Below are positions 44,102-52,285 of a DNA stretch of 64,000 nt, one piece after another. A model generated the notes under the pieces. The model ran no database searches. It saw nothing but the letters and a program-made list of their open reading frames with translations, and was not told the DNA's origin. How positions within the stretch are numbered: position 1 is the stretch's first letter; the number at the start of each line of letters is the position of its first letter. Both the position numbers and the translations under genes were made by a program. The stretch is from NCBI RefSeq assembly GCF_018390605.1, contig NZ_JAHBGD010000002.1, positions 62,001-126,000 on the forward strand, given 5' to 3'. Source of the stretch: Ancylobacter defluvii (GTDB lineage Bacteria; Pseudomonadota; Alphaproteobacteria; Rhizobiales; Xanthobacteraceae).

Positions 44102-47100
44102 ATGGCAGGCATTTCCCCATCCGAGACGGAACGGCTTGTCACGCACGCCGCCGCACCCGGCATCGCCGCAGCGGGACGCATCCTCTCCGCCGACCTGCCC
44201 ACGAGCGGGACGCAGCGCATCATCCAGGACTTCGATCCGACCCGCGACAAGCTCGACCTTGGCGCCAACTCGGTCCATGCCTTCATCGTGGTCGACACGC
44301 CGGAAGGGGTGGCGTTCCGGGATCCGTGGAGCGGCCGGGAGGTGCTGATCGCCGGGATCTCGCTGGGCCAGCTCACGGTGGACAGCTTCGTGCCGGTGGA
44401 AAACGACCATCTCCGCCAGGATCTGAGCGGCGCCCTGGCCTGGGAGCACGGCATCCAAGCCGCGCCGCACACCGTCTATGCCCGTTCGCACGAAATCGGC
44501 CAGATCGACCGTGTCGCCTTCGATCCGCAAACCGACACCATCTACGGCACGCGCGAACAGATCTTCATGGTCGACAGCGCCGAAGGCGTGGTCATCGGCA
44601 ACTACACCACCGGCCAGGCGCTGATCCTGCTCAACGCTAAGGTGGCGGAGCTGTCGATCGACAATTTCGTGTTCCACAACGCGCAGGCGAAAGAAGACTG
44701 CCTGTGGTTGCAGCTCGGCTTCACCGCGATCCCGGAGTCGCAGATCCGCAGCCGTGCCGACATTCCCACCGCTGGCACCAATGCGTGGCCGACCGAAGCC
44801 GGTCCCGGCGATCCGCCCTCGGGGGAGGCCGGCACCACCTTTCTGATCGACTGGGACCACAGCAGCCACGTCGTGCTGGACTTCGACCCGGCCACCGACC
44901 GGCTCGACTTCAACTATTTTCGCCCGAACGGATTCACCGTTGCCGAGGCCGGCGGCTCGGTGGTGATCGCCATCGTCGGGCAGAACCAGAGCTATACGCT
45001 GGATGGCGTGGCGTTGGCGGAGCTCGATTACAACAACATCGTTGCCGTCGAGGACGCGACCTACCAGACCTGGCTCGCGCTCATCGACGAGGCGCGCAAC
45101 GATGCGCCACAGGCGGCGATCCCCGTCTTGTCGGTCGCCGATGCACAGGTCACCGAAGGCCAGTCTGGCGCAGGCATGCTGATGTTCACGGTGAGCCTGT
45201 CGGCGGCGGCGGCCGGCGTGGTGACGGTGGACTATGCGACGCTGAACGGCACCGCACAGGCGGGCTCGGACTACCAGGCGGCGCTCGGCACCCTCACCTT
45301 CCAGCCCGGCGAGACCTCGAAGATGGTGCATGTCGCCATCAATGGCGACACGACGTTCGAAAGCGATGAAACATTCCAGCTTGTGCTCTCCTCGCCGGCC
45401 GGCGCCGCGCTCGGCGACGGCAGCGCGGCCGGCACCATCCGTAATGACGACGCCACGCCGGCCGGCCGGCCACTGATCCGCGTGGGCGACGTCACGGTCG
45501 CAGAGGGGGACGATGGCGAACCGCACATGATGTTCCCCATCACGCTTTCCTTCGCGTCCGATACGCCGGTCAGCGTACGCTATTTGACGCGCGACGATGC
45601 CGCGAAAGCCGGCAGCGACTATGAGGCGATGTCCGGCACGGTGACCTTCGCGCCGGGACAGACCGTGGCCCATGTCCACGTGCCACTGATCGGCAACCGG
45701 ACGGTCGAAGCCGACGAGCGCTTCTATCTCCTGCTCGGCCATGCCAATGGCGGTACGATCGTCGATGGCATCGGGCAGGGGTTCATCACCAATGACGACG
45801 CCGTCACGCCTCCTCCCTCCGGCAGCGGCGACGAGGTGATTTTCACGGTGACCGACGACTGGACATCCGGCTTCACCGGCGCGATGACCTTGATGCCGGA
45901 GGACACGCTCAACGGCTGGACGGTCGAATTCGACGCGCCATTCGCCATCGGCAACATCTGGAACGCCGAGATCGTCAGCCATGTCGGCGATCACTATGTG
46001 GTCCGCAACGCTTCCTGGAACGGCAAGGTCGCGGCGGATGGCGCTGTGACATTCGGCTTCCAGGCCGCGCCCGGCGGCGCCAGCACGGCGGCCACTGGCT
46101 TCATCGTCAACGGCGTTTCCACCGGCGAGCCAAAACCGGAGCCGGAACTACCCATGCTTGCCGTCGCCGATACGCAGGTGAGCGAGGGCGACAGCGGCAT
46201 GGCGCATCTCACCTTTACCGTCAGCTTGTCGGAAGCCTCGACCTCGGCAGTGACCGTCCGCTACGCCACGGCCAACGCCAGCGCGACGGCCGGCAGCGAC
46301 TATTCCCCGCTCTCCGGCAGCCTCACCTTTGCGCCGGGCGAATTCACCAAGACAATCCATGTGATGGTCAATGGTGACACGCTTGTCGAGGCCAACGAGA
46401 CCCTGGCGCTCACCCTCTCCGATGCGACCGGCGCCACCATCGCCGACGCGCGGGCCACCGGCACCATCCGCAACGACGACGTGGCGGCGCCGGTGCCGAA
46501 GCCGGTCGTGTCGGTGTCCAATGTGTCGGTGACCGAAGGCGATCCGGGAACCGGCTCGGCCGCAGATGGCTGGTTCTCCACCTCCGGCAACCAGATCGTC
46601 GATTCCGCCGGCAATCCGGTGAAGATCGCCGGCGTGAACTGGTTCGGCTTCGAATCCACCAATGCCTCGCCGCATGGCGTGTGGACGCGCGGCTATCAGG
46701 ACATGATGGACCAGATGAAGGATCTGGGCTTCAACACCGTCCGCCTGCCCTTCTCCACCGACACGCTGCACGCCAGCAGCGCCGCCGGCATCGACTACGG
46801 CCAGAATCCGGAATTCCAGGGCCTGACGCCGCTGCAGATCATGGACAAGGTGGTCGAATATGCCGGCGATATCGGCCTGAAGGTGATCCTCGACCATCAT
46901 CGCTCCGGCTTCGGCGCCGGCGCGTCGGAGAATGGCCTGTGGTACGACAGCGCCCATCCGGAATCTCAGTGGATCGCCGATTGGCAGATGCTGGCCGAGC
47001 GCTATGCCGACGACCCCACCGTCATCGGCGCCGATCTGCACAATGAGCCGCATGCCGGCACCTGGGGCGGCGGCGGCGCCAATGATTGGGCGGCGGCAGC

Positions 47101-48997
47101 CGAGCGCGCCGGCAATGCCATCGGCGCGGTGAATGACAACTGGCTGATCTTCGTCGAAGGCGTCGGTTCCTATCAGGGCGAGAATTACTGGTGGGGCGGC
47201 AACCTCATGGGTGTGCGCGACCGCCCCATCGAGCTCGACGTGCCGAACAAGCTCGTCTACTCGCCGCATGACTACGGCAATTCGGTATATGCGCAGCCCT
47301 GGTTCCAGGGCTCGGACTTCGCCGCGGATCTGCCGGCGAAGTTCGACGAGATGTGGGGCTACATCTACCGGGAGGGCATCGCGCCGGTCTACATCGGCGA
47401 GTTCGGCACCCGGCTGCAGGACCCGAAGGACGCGCCCTGGCTGGAGGCGCTCACTTCCTACATGTCCGGCGACTTCGACAATGACGGCGCCCTCGACATC
47501 CCGGCGGACGAAGAGGGGATGAGCTGGACCTACTGGTCGTGGAATCCCAACTCCACCGATACCGGCGGCATCCTCAAGGATGACTGGCGCACGGTTCACA
47601 CCGACAAGCTCGCCTATCTCGAGCCGATCCAGTTCGATTTCGACGATGGCGTCTCCACCGACGCAACCTACGCGGTGTTCATGGTGGCCCTCTCGGAGGC
47701 TTCCACCGAAGCCGTCACGGTGGGCTTCCACACCATGGCCGGCTCCGCCGACGCCAGCGATTTCACAGCGGTCAGCGGCACGCTTACCTTCCAGCCGGGC
47801 GAAACCTCGAAGCTCATTCGCGTTCCCGTCACTCCCGAAACGCAGGGCGAGCCGGACGAGCAATTCACCCTGATGCTCACCGATGCCGACGGCGCGGTGA
47901 TCGGTGTCGCGGAGGGCGTCGCGACCATCGTCGACGACGACAAGGCGGTGCCGATCATGCCCAGCCTCAGCATCGCCGATGCGCGGGTGGAGGAAGGCCA
48001 TGCCGGACAGAGCGGACAGCTCGCCTTTACCGTGACGCTGTCAGCGCCGGCCACCGAGACGGTAACGGTCGGCTATCGCACGGTGGACGGCACCGCGGTC
48101 GCCGGGCAGGACTACACGCCGACTACAGGGTCCCTCACCATCGCCGCCGGGCAGACCACCGCGACCATCCATGTGCCGATCATCGGCGAAAACGCGGTGG
48201 AAACCGACGAGCGCCTCACCGTCGTGCTCACAAACGCGGTCGGGGCGACCCTCGGCGATGCTCAGGCGATCGGCACCCTCGTCAATGACGATGCCGCCGT
48301 GCCTCCGCCCTCCGGCGGCGGCGATGAACTCGTCTACACCGTGACCGACGACTGGACATCCGGCTTCACCGGCGCGATGACCCTGAACGCCGACGACGCC
48401 TTGAACGGCTGGGTGGTGGAATTCGAGGCGCCATTCGACATCACCAACATCTGGAACGCCGAGATCGTCAGCCATGTCGGCGATCATTATGTCATCCGCA
48501 ATGCGAGCTGGAACGGCAAGGTGGCGGCGGATGGCCAAGTGTCGTTCGGCTTCCAGGCCTCGCCGGGCGGCGCCAGCACGACGGCGTCGGATTTCGTCGT
48601 AAATGGCGAACCGGTGGGCGGCTCTGAGCCGCTGGCGCGGATGGTGGCGCTCGCCGAACCGGCTGACGACGAGGCCTCGCTGGAGAGCGGGGCCGGCCTG
48701 TTATTCGACGACGTGCTGACCCCGATGCTGTCGGATGTCACGACCTCCGAGGACGGCTTCAATGTTGAAGTGACGATCCACAACGACGGCGACGCCGCCA
48801 AGGGCTGGACGGTCGAGATCGGCACGCCCTTCGAGATCACCGAGGTGAGCAACGCCGAGATCATTGCTCGCACAGAGGATGGCTACATCATCGGCGGCAT
48901 CGGCGAGAGCAGCGCAGTCGGCGGGAAGGACGACATTACCTTCGAGATCGCCGGCCACGGCGTGTTCACCGCATCGCAGTTCGACCTTCTGATCTAG
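44102..48997 (+). CDS. Giant type-I-secreted protein: GH5 endoglucanase-type domain nested in Calx-beta, with CBM2 modules
   Basis: 1631 aa from ATG 44102, chosen for the GGAGAGAAGG site. No Sec signal peptide. Residues 40-325: three repeats of a 'DFDP..D.LDLG ... GV' module, related in wording to the serralysin/RTX C-terminal motif. Calx-beta domains lie at about 341-450, 458-567, 684-793, 801-820 plus 1186-1281 (split), and 1287-1397. CBM2 modules lie at about 576-672 and 1407-1503; a degenerate CBM2-like end spans 1540-1631. The GH5 domain (822-1175) has its acid/base Glu982 in LHNEPH and nucleophile Glu1100 in VYIGEFGT, so it is probably an active endo-beta-1,4-glucanase. No GGxGxD RTX repeats. 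Probably exported by the T1SS directly downstream. Confidence 0.85.
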   Translation: MAGISPSETERLVTHAAAPGIAAAGRILSADLPTSGTQRIIQDFDPTRDKLDLGANSVHAFIVVDTPEGVAFRDPWSGREVLIAGISLGQLTVDSFVPVENDHLRQDLSGALAWEHGIQAAPHTVYARSHEIGQIDRVAFDPQTDTIYGTREQIFMVDSAEGVVIGNYTTGQALILLNAKVAELSIDNFVFHNAQAKEDCLWLQLGFTAIPESQIRSRADIPTAGTNAWPTEAGPGDPPSGEAGTTFLIDWDHSSHVVLDFDPATDRLDFNYFRPNGFTVAEAGGSVVIAIVGQNQSYTLDGVALAELDYNNIVAVEDATYQTWLALIDEARNDAPQAAIPVLSVADAQVTEGQSGAGMLMFTVSLSAAAAGVVTVDYATLNGTAQAGSDYQAALGTLTFQPGETSKMVHVAINGDTTFESDETFQLVLSSPAGAALGDGSAAGTIRNDDATPAGRPLIRVGDVTVAEGDDGEPHMMFPITLSFASDTPVSVRYLTRDDAAKAGSDYEAMSGTVTFAPGQTVAHVHVPLIGNRTVEADERFYLLLGHANGGTIVDGIGQGFITNDDAVTPPPSGSGDEVIFTVTDDWTSGFTGAMTLMPEDTLNGWTVEFDAPFAIGNIWNAEIVSHVGDHYVVRNASWNGKVAADGAVTFGFQAAPGGASTAATGFIVNGVSTGEPKPEPELPMLAVADTQVSEGDSGMAHLTFTVSLSEASTSAVTVRYATANASATAGSDYSPLSGSLTFAPGEFTKTIHVMVNGDTLVEANETLALTLSDATGATIADARATGTIRNDDVAAPVPKPVVSVSNVSVTEGDPGTGSAADGWFSTSGNQIVDSAGNPVKIAGVNWFGFESTNASPHGVWTRGYQDMMDQMKDLGFNTVRLPFSTDTLHASSAAGIDYGQNPEFQGLTPLQIMDKVVEYAGDIGLKVILDHHRSGFGAGASENGLWYDSAHPESQWIADWQMLAERYADDPTVIGADLHNEPHAGTWGGGGANDWAAAAERAGNAIGAVNDNWLIFVEGVGSYQGENYWWGGNLMGVRDRPIELDVPNKLVYSPHDYGNSVYAQPWFQGSDFAADLPAKFDEMWGYIYREGIAPVYIGEFGTRLQDPKDAPWLEALTSYMSGDFDNDGALDIPADEEGMSWTYWSWNPNSTDTGGILKDDWRTVHTDKLAYLEPIQFDFDDGVSTDATYAVFMVALSEASTEAVTVGFHTMAGSADASDFTAVSGTLTFQPGETSKLIRVPVTPETQGEPDEQFTLMLTDADGAVIGVAEGVATIVDDDKAVPIMPSLSIADARVEEGHAGQSGQLAFTVTLSAPATETVTVGYRTVDGTAVAGQDYTPTTGSLTIAAGQTTATIHVPIIGENAVETDERLTVVLTNAVGATLGDAQAIGTLVNDDAAVPPPSGGGDELVYTVTDDWTSGFTGAMTLNADDALNGWVVEFEAPFDITNIWNAEIVSHVGDHYVIRNASWNGKVAADGQVSFGFQASPGGASTTASDFVVNGEPVGGSEPLARMVALAEPADDEASLESGAGLLFDDVLTPMLSDVTTSEDGFNVEVTIHNDGDAAKGWTVEIGTPFEITEVSNAEIIARTEDGYIIGGIGESSAVGGKDDITFEIAGHGVFTASQFDLLI

Positions 48998-49085
48998 AGC
49001 CTGCCCGAACCGCTTCAATTCCCATCGATCGGTCACATTGCCCGCTCGATGGTCGCCAGATGCCGACGGCCGTAACGCCCCCGCA

Positions 49086-49125
49086 TCCGCCCTGCCCCGC
49101 CCGCCTCCGCCCTGCCCCGCCCGCC
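49086..49125. repeat. Tandem repeat of a 20-bp unit, two exact copies
   Basis: The unit begins TCCGCCCTGCC and ends CCGCCCGCC; the two copies are adjacent and identical, and a third copy begins but diverges after TCCG. It lies in the 190-bp gap between the cellulase gene and the ABC exporter gene. It is not CRISPR-like (no spacers). Confidence 0.7.
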
Positions 49126-49187
49126 TCCGCGACCGGCGCGAGCCGCGTCCCGCTTTCCGCTGCCGGCTCGCAGCCGTAAGGTCTCCC

Positions 49188-50927
49188 GTGACGCACCGAT
49201 CCGCCACCCCCTCCTCGGCCTCCATCGTCGGACGGGCTTTGTCGACCTGCCGCGGTGCCTTCGCGGTGGTCGGAATGTTCTCCGCCGTCATCAACGTGCT
49301 GATGCTGTCGGGCTCACTGTACATGTTGCAGGTCTACGACCGGGTGCTGAGCTCGCGCAGCGTCGAGACCCTGATCGGGCTCTCTCTGCTGCTTCTGGCC
49401 GCCTACGCGCTTCAGGGGGTTCTGGATGCGATCCGCGTCAGGATGCTGGCGCGCATCGGCGCCCGCTTCGACGAGCAGGTGTCGCCTGCCGCCTTCGATG
49501 CGGTGCAGCGGCTTCCCCTGCTCGGTTGGCGGTCCGATCAATCGCTCCAGCCCATCCGTGACCTCGATCAGATACGCGGCTTTCTCTCGTCGCTGGGGCC
49601 GACGGCACTGTTCGACATGCCGTGGATGCCGCTGTTCTTTGCCGGCTGCTTTTTGCTGCATCCCTGGCTGGGCTGGCTGGCGCTGTCGGGCGGGGCGCTC
49701 ATCCTCCTGCTGACCGCGCTGACCGAGTTCGGCAGTCGCGCCGCCACGAAGGCGCAGCTGTCAAGCCGCCTCAGCCGTGATGCGGTGGTGGAAGCCAGCT
49801 GGCGCAATGCCGAGGCGCTCGCCGCCATGGGCATGGCCGCGTCCTTCCGGGACAAATGGCAAGACGCCAATCGGCACCACGTGCGCGACTGGCTCGCCGG
49901 CGCCGATCTCACCGGTTCTGCCGGCGCGGTGGCGAAGATCCTGCGCATGGCATTGCAATCGGCGGTGCTCGGGCTCGGCGCCTATCTCGCCATACGGGGC
50001 GAGATTTCCGGCGGTGCCATGATCGCCGCCTCGATCATGACCTCACGCGCCTTGGCGCCGATCGAGATCGCCGTCGCCAACTGGAAGGGCTTCGTCGGCG
50101 CCCGGCAGGGCGTCGCACGGCTACGGCAGATTCTGGACATGCCCGCCTTCGCGCGACGCGAGCGCACAACCCTGCCGGCGCCGTGCCGCCAGGTGACTGT
50201 GGAGAATGTCGTCGTCGCGGCGCCCGGACGCCAGGCGCCGATCCTGCAAGGGGTCGCGCTTCGGCTGGAATCCGGGCAGGGCCTCGGCATCATCGGCCCC
50301 AGCGCATCCGGCAAGTCGACGCTGGCGCGCGCGCTGGTCGGCGTCTGGCAGCCGCTCAAGGGGGAGGTGCGTATCGACGGCGCCGCCCTCGACCATTGGG
50401 ACCCCGCCGAGCTGGGCCGCCATATCGGCTATCTGCCGCAGGACGTCGAATTGCTCGACGGCACCGTCGCCGAGAACATCGCCCGTTTTGCCCCCGACGC
50501 AACCGACGAGGCCCTCGTCGCGGCGGCGTTGGCGGCAGGGGCGCATGAATTGATCCTTCGGTTGGAAAAGGGCTACCACACCCGCATCGGCGAGAATGGC
50601 GCCATGCTTTCCGCCGGCCAGCGCCAGCGCATCGGGCTGGCACGGGCACTCTATCGCGATCCGTTTCTGGTCGTGCTCGACGAACCGAACTCCAATCTCG
50701 ACACCGATGGCGACGAGGCGTTGACCACCGCCATTACCGGCATCCGTGCGCGGGGCGGCATCGTGGTGGTGGTCACTCACCGGCAGGCGGCGATCGCCGG
50801 GGTCGAACAGATCGCCATGATGGCGGACGGGCGCCTTCAAGCGATCGGGCCAAAGGACCAGATCCTTCAGAGAATGGCCAAGCAGGGTGGCCTGCCGAGC
50901 ATCCGACGCCCGGCGGTGGCATCATGA
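49188..50927 (+). CDS. Type I secretion ABC transporter (PrtD-like)
   Basis: 579 aa starting at GTG 49188 behind TAAGG (MTHRSATPSSASIVGR). An in-frame extension to 49038 is Pro/Arg-rich and rejected. Membrane domain about 25-300 (GMFSAVINVLMLSGSLYML, MPWMPLFFAGCFLLHPWLGW), then an ATPase with Walker A GPSASGKST near 370, signature LSAGQRQRIGLARAL near 474 and Walker B FLVVLDEPNSNLD near 500. It lacks the N-terminal C39 peptidase domain, as in PrtD rather than HlyB/bacteriocin exporters. It follows the cellulase gene and overlaps the fusion-protein gene by 4 bp. It likely exports the 1631-aa protein. Confidence 0.92.
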   Translation: MTHRSATPSSASIVGRALSTCRGAFAVVGMFSAVINVLMLSGSLYMLQVYDRVLSSRSVETLIGLSLLLLAAYALQGVLDAIRVRMLARIGARFDEQVSPAAFDAVQRLPLLGWRSDQSLQPIRDLDQIRGFLSSLGPTALFDMPWMPLFFAGCFLLHPWLGWLALSGGALILLLTALTEFGSRAATKAQLSSRLSRDAVVEASWRNAEALAAMGMAASFRDKWQDANRHHVRDWLAGADLTGSAGAVAKILRMALQSAVLGLGAYLAIRGEISGGAMIAASIMTSRALAPIEIAVANWKGFVGARQGVARLRQILDMPAFARRERTTLPAPCRQVTVENVVVAAPGRQAPILQGVALRLESGQGLGIIGPSASGKSTLARALVGVWQPLKGEVRIDGAALDHWDPAELGRHIGYLPQDVELLDGTVAENIARFAPDATDEALVAAALAAGAHELILRLEKGYHTRIGENGAMLSAGQRQRIGLARALYRDPFLVVLDEPNSNLDTDGDEALTTAITGIRARGGIVVVVTHRQAAIAGVEQIAMMADGRLQAIGPKDQILQRMAKQGGLPSIRRPAVAS

Positions 50928-52240
50928 CGGCCGAACTCCGCGTGGAACACGATGTCTGCCGCTCGCTCAAACGTCTCGCCGTGACAGGCGGGGGAGCGGT
51001 CCTGCTCTTTGCCGGCACCGTCGGCGTGTGGGCCATCACCACGACCCTGTCCGGTGCCGTGGTCGCTTCCGGCCAGTTCGTCGTCACCGGCAGCGTCAAG
51101 AAAGTCCAGCATCCCACCGGCGGCATCGTCGGGCAGCTCAATGTCCGCGAGGGCGACAAGGTCGAAAGCGGCGCCGTCGTCATCCGTCTCGACGACACGG
51201 TCACTCATGCCAATCTCCAGGTCGTCACCAAGCAACTCGACGAGCTGGCGGCGCGGCGTGGGCGCCTGAGGGCGGAGCGCGATGACCAGCAGGTCATTTC
51301 CATCGCGGCCGAACTGGCCGACCATACCGGGCAGGCGAACATTGCCGAACTGATCGCCGCGGAACAGCGCCTGTTCGACGCAAGGCGAGCCGCGCGCAGC
51401 GGACAGAAGGCTCAGCTCACCCGGCGCGTCGGCCAGCTGCGAGACGAGATCACCGGCCTGCGCGCCCAGCAGATCGCCAACGGTCAACAGGCCGAGCTGA
51501 TACGGGAGGAATTGAGCGGTGTGCGGGACCTCTATCGGCAGAAGCTGATCTCGATCAGCCGCAAATCCGTGCTGGAGCGTGAAGCCGCCGAGCTCGACGG
51601 CCAGAAGGGCCAGCTTCAGGCGGCGATAGCGCAGGCAGAAGGCAAGATCGCCGAGACCGAACTGCAGATGATCCAGATCGACGACGCGGTGCGCGAAGAG
51701 GTGATGAAGCAGTTGCAGGAGGCGGAGAGCAAGGCGGCCGAGCTCATGGAACGCCGCATCGCGGCCGAGGAAGAGCTGCGCCGCGTGGAAATCCGCGCAC
51801 CGGCTTCCGGCTATGTGCATCAGCTTGTGGTCCATACCGTCGGCGGCGTGCTCACGCCGGCCGAACCCGCGATGCTGATCGTCCCCGTCGAGGACACGCT
51901 GGAGATCGAGGCCCGCGTGAACCCTCCCGATATCGACCAGATCGCCCCGGGCCAAAGTGCGCATGTGAAGATCCATGCCTTCAACCAGCGCACCACTCCC
52001 GAACTGGCGGGCACCGTTTCGCGCATCGCAGCCGACACCAGCAGGGACGAGCGCACCGGCGCACCGTTCTATACGATCCGCGTCAGGCTTCCGGCCGACG
52101 AACTCGCGCGCATCGCCCCGCAGCGGGTCGCCGCCGGCATGCAGGCCGATGTCTTCGTGAGAACTGTCGACCGCACGCCGCTCGAATATGTCGTCAAGCC
52201 GCTGCTCGATCAGGTCGCCAAAGCGTTCCGCGAAAGATGA
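50924..52240 (+). CDS. Type I secretion membrane-fusion protein (HlyD/PrtE family)
   Basis: 438 aa. A single N-terminal transmembrane helix (residues about 20-42, LAVTGGGAVLLFAGTVGVWA) is followed by the barrel-lipoyl segment VKKVQHPTGGIVGQLNVREGD, then a long coiled coil from about 100 to 290 (heptad-rich, LTRRVGQLRDEITGLRAQQI), and the closing beta domain RIAADTSRDERTGAPFYTIRV. It bridges the ABC exporter and an outer-membrane TolC-type channel, which is not encoded here. Its ATG overlaps the stop of the ABC gene (ATGA). Converges with the DUF1501 gene. Confidence 0.93.
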   Translation: MTAELRVEHDVCRSLKRLAVTGGGAVLLFAGTVGVWAITTTLSGAVVASGQFVVTGSVKKVQHPTGGIVGQLNVREGDKVESGAVVIRLDDTVTHANLQVVTKQLDELAARRGRLRAERDDQQVISIAAELADHTGQANIAELIAAEQRLFDARRAARSGQKAQLTRRVGQLRDEITGLRAQQIANGQQAELIREELSGVRDLYRQKLISISRKSVLEREAAELDGQKGQLQAAIAQAEGKIAETELQMIQIDDAVREEVMKQLQEAESKAAELMERRIAAEEELRRVEIRAPASGYVHQLVVHTVGGVLTPAEPAMLIVPVEDTLEIEARVNPPDIDQIAPGQSAHVKIHAFNQRTTPELAGTVSRIAADTSRDERTGAPFYTIRVRLPADELARIAPQRVAAGMQADVFVRTVDRTPLEYVVKPLLDQVAKAFRER

Positions 52241-52285
52241 TCCTGCGCCGACAGCAATGGCCGGAAAGCGGCCCGGCGCCGAGCC

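Noticed and set aside
43976-45994. 672-aa minus-strand frame opposite the start of the giant cellulase gene
   Set aside because: Shadow of the Calx-beta coding region; no recognisable domain and no ribosome-binding site.
44102-48997. RTX (GGxGxDxxx) calcium-binding repeats in the large secreted protein
   Set aside because: None seen by reading the whole translated sequence; the repeated units are Calx-beta and CBM2 domains.
49086-49125. Possible CRISPR repeats
   Set aside because: Only two adjacent copies, no spacers and no cas genes.
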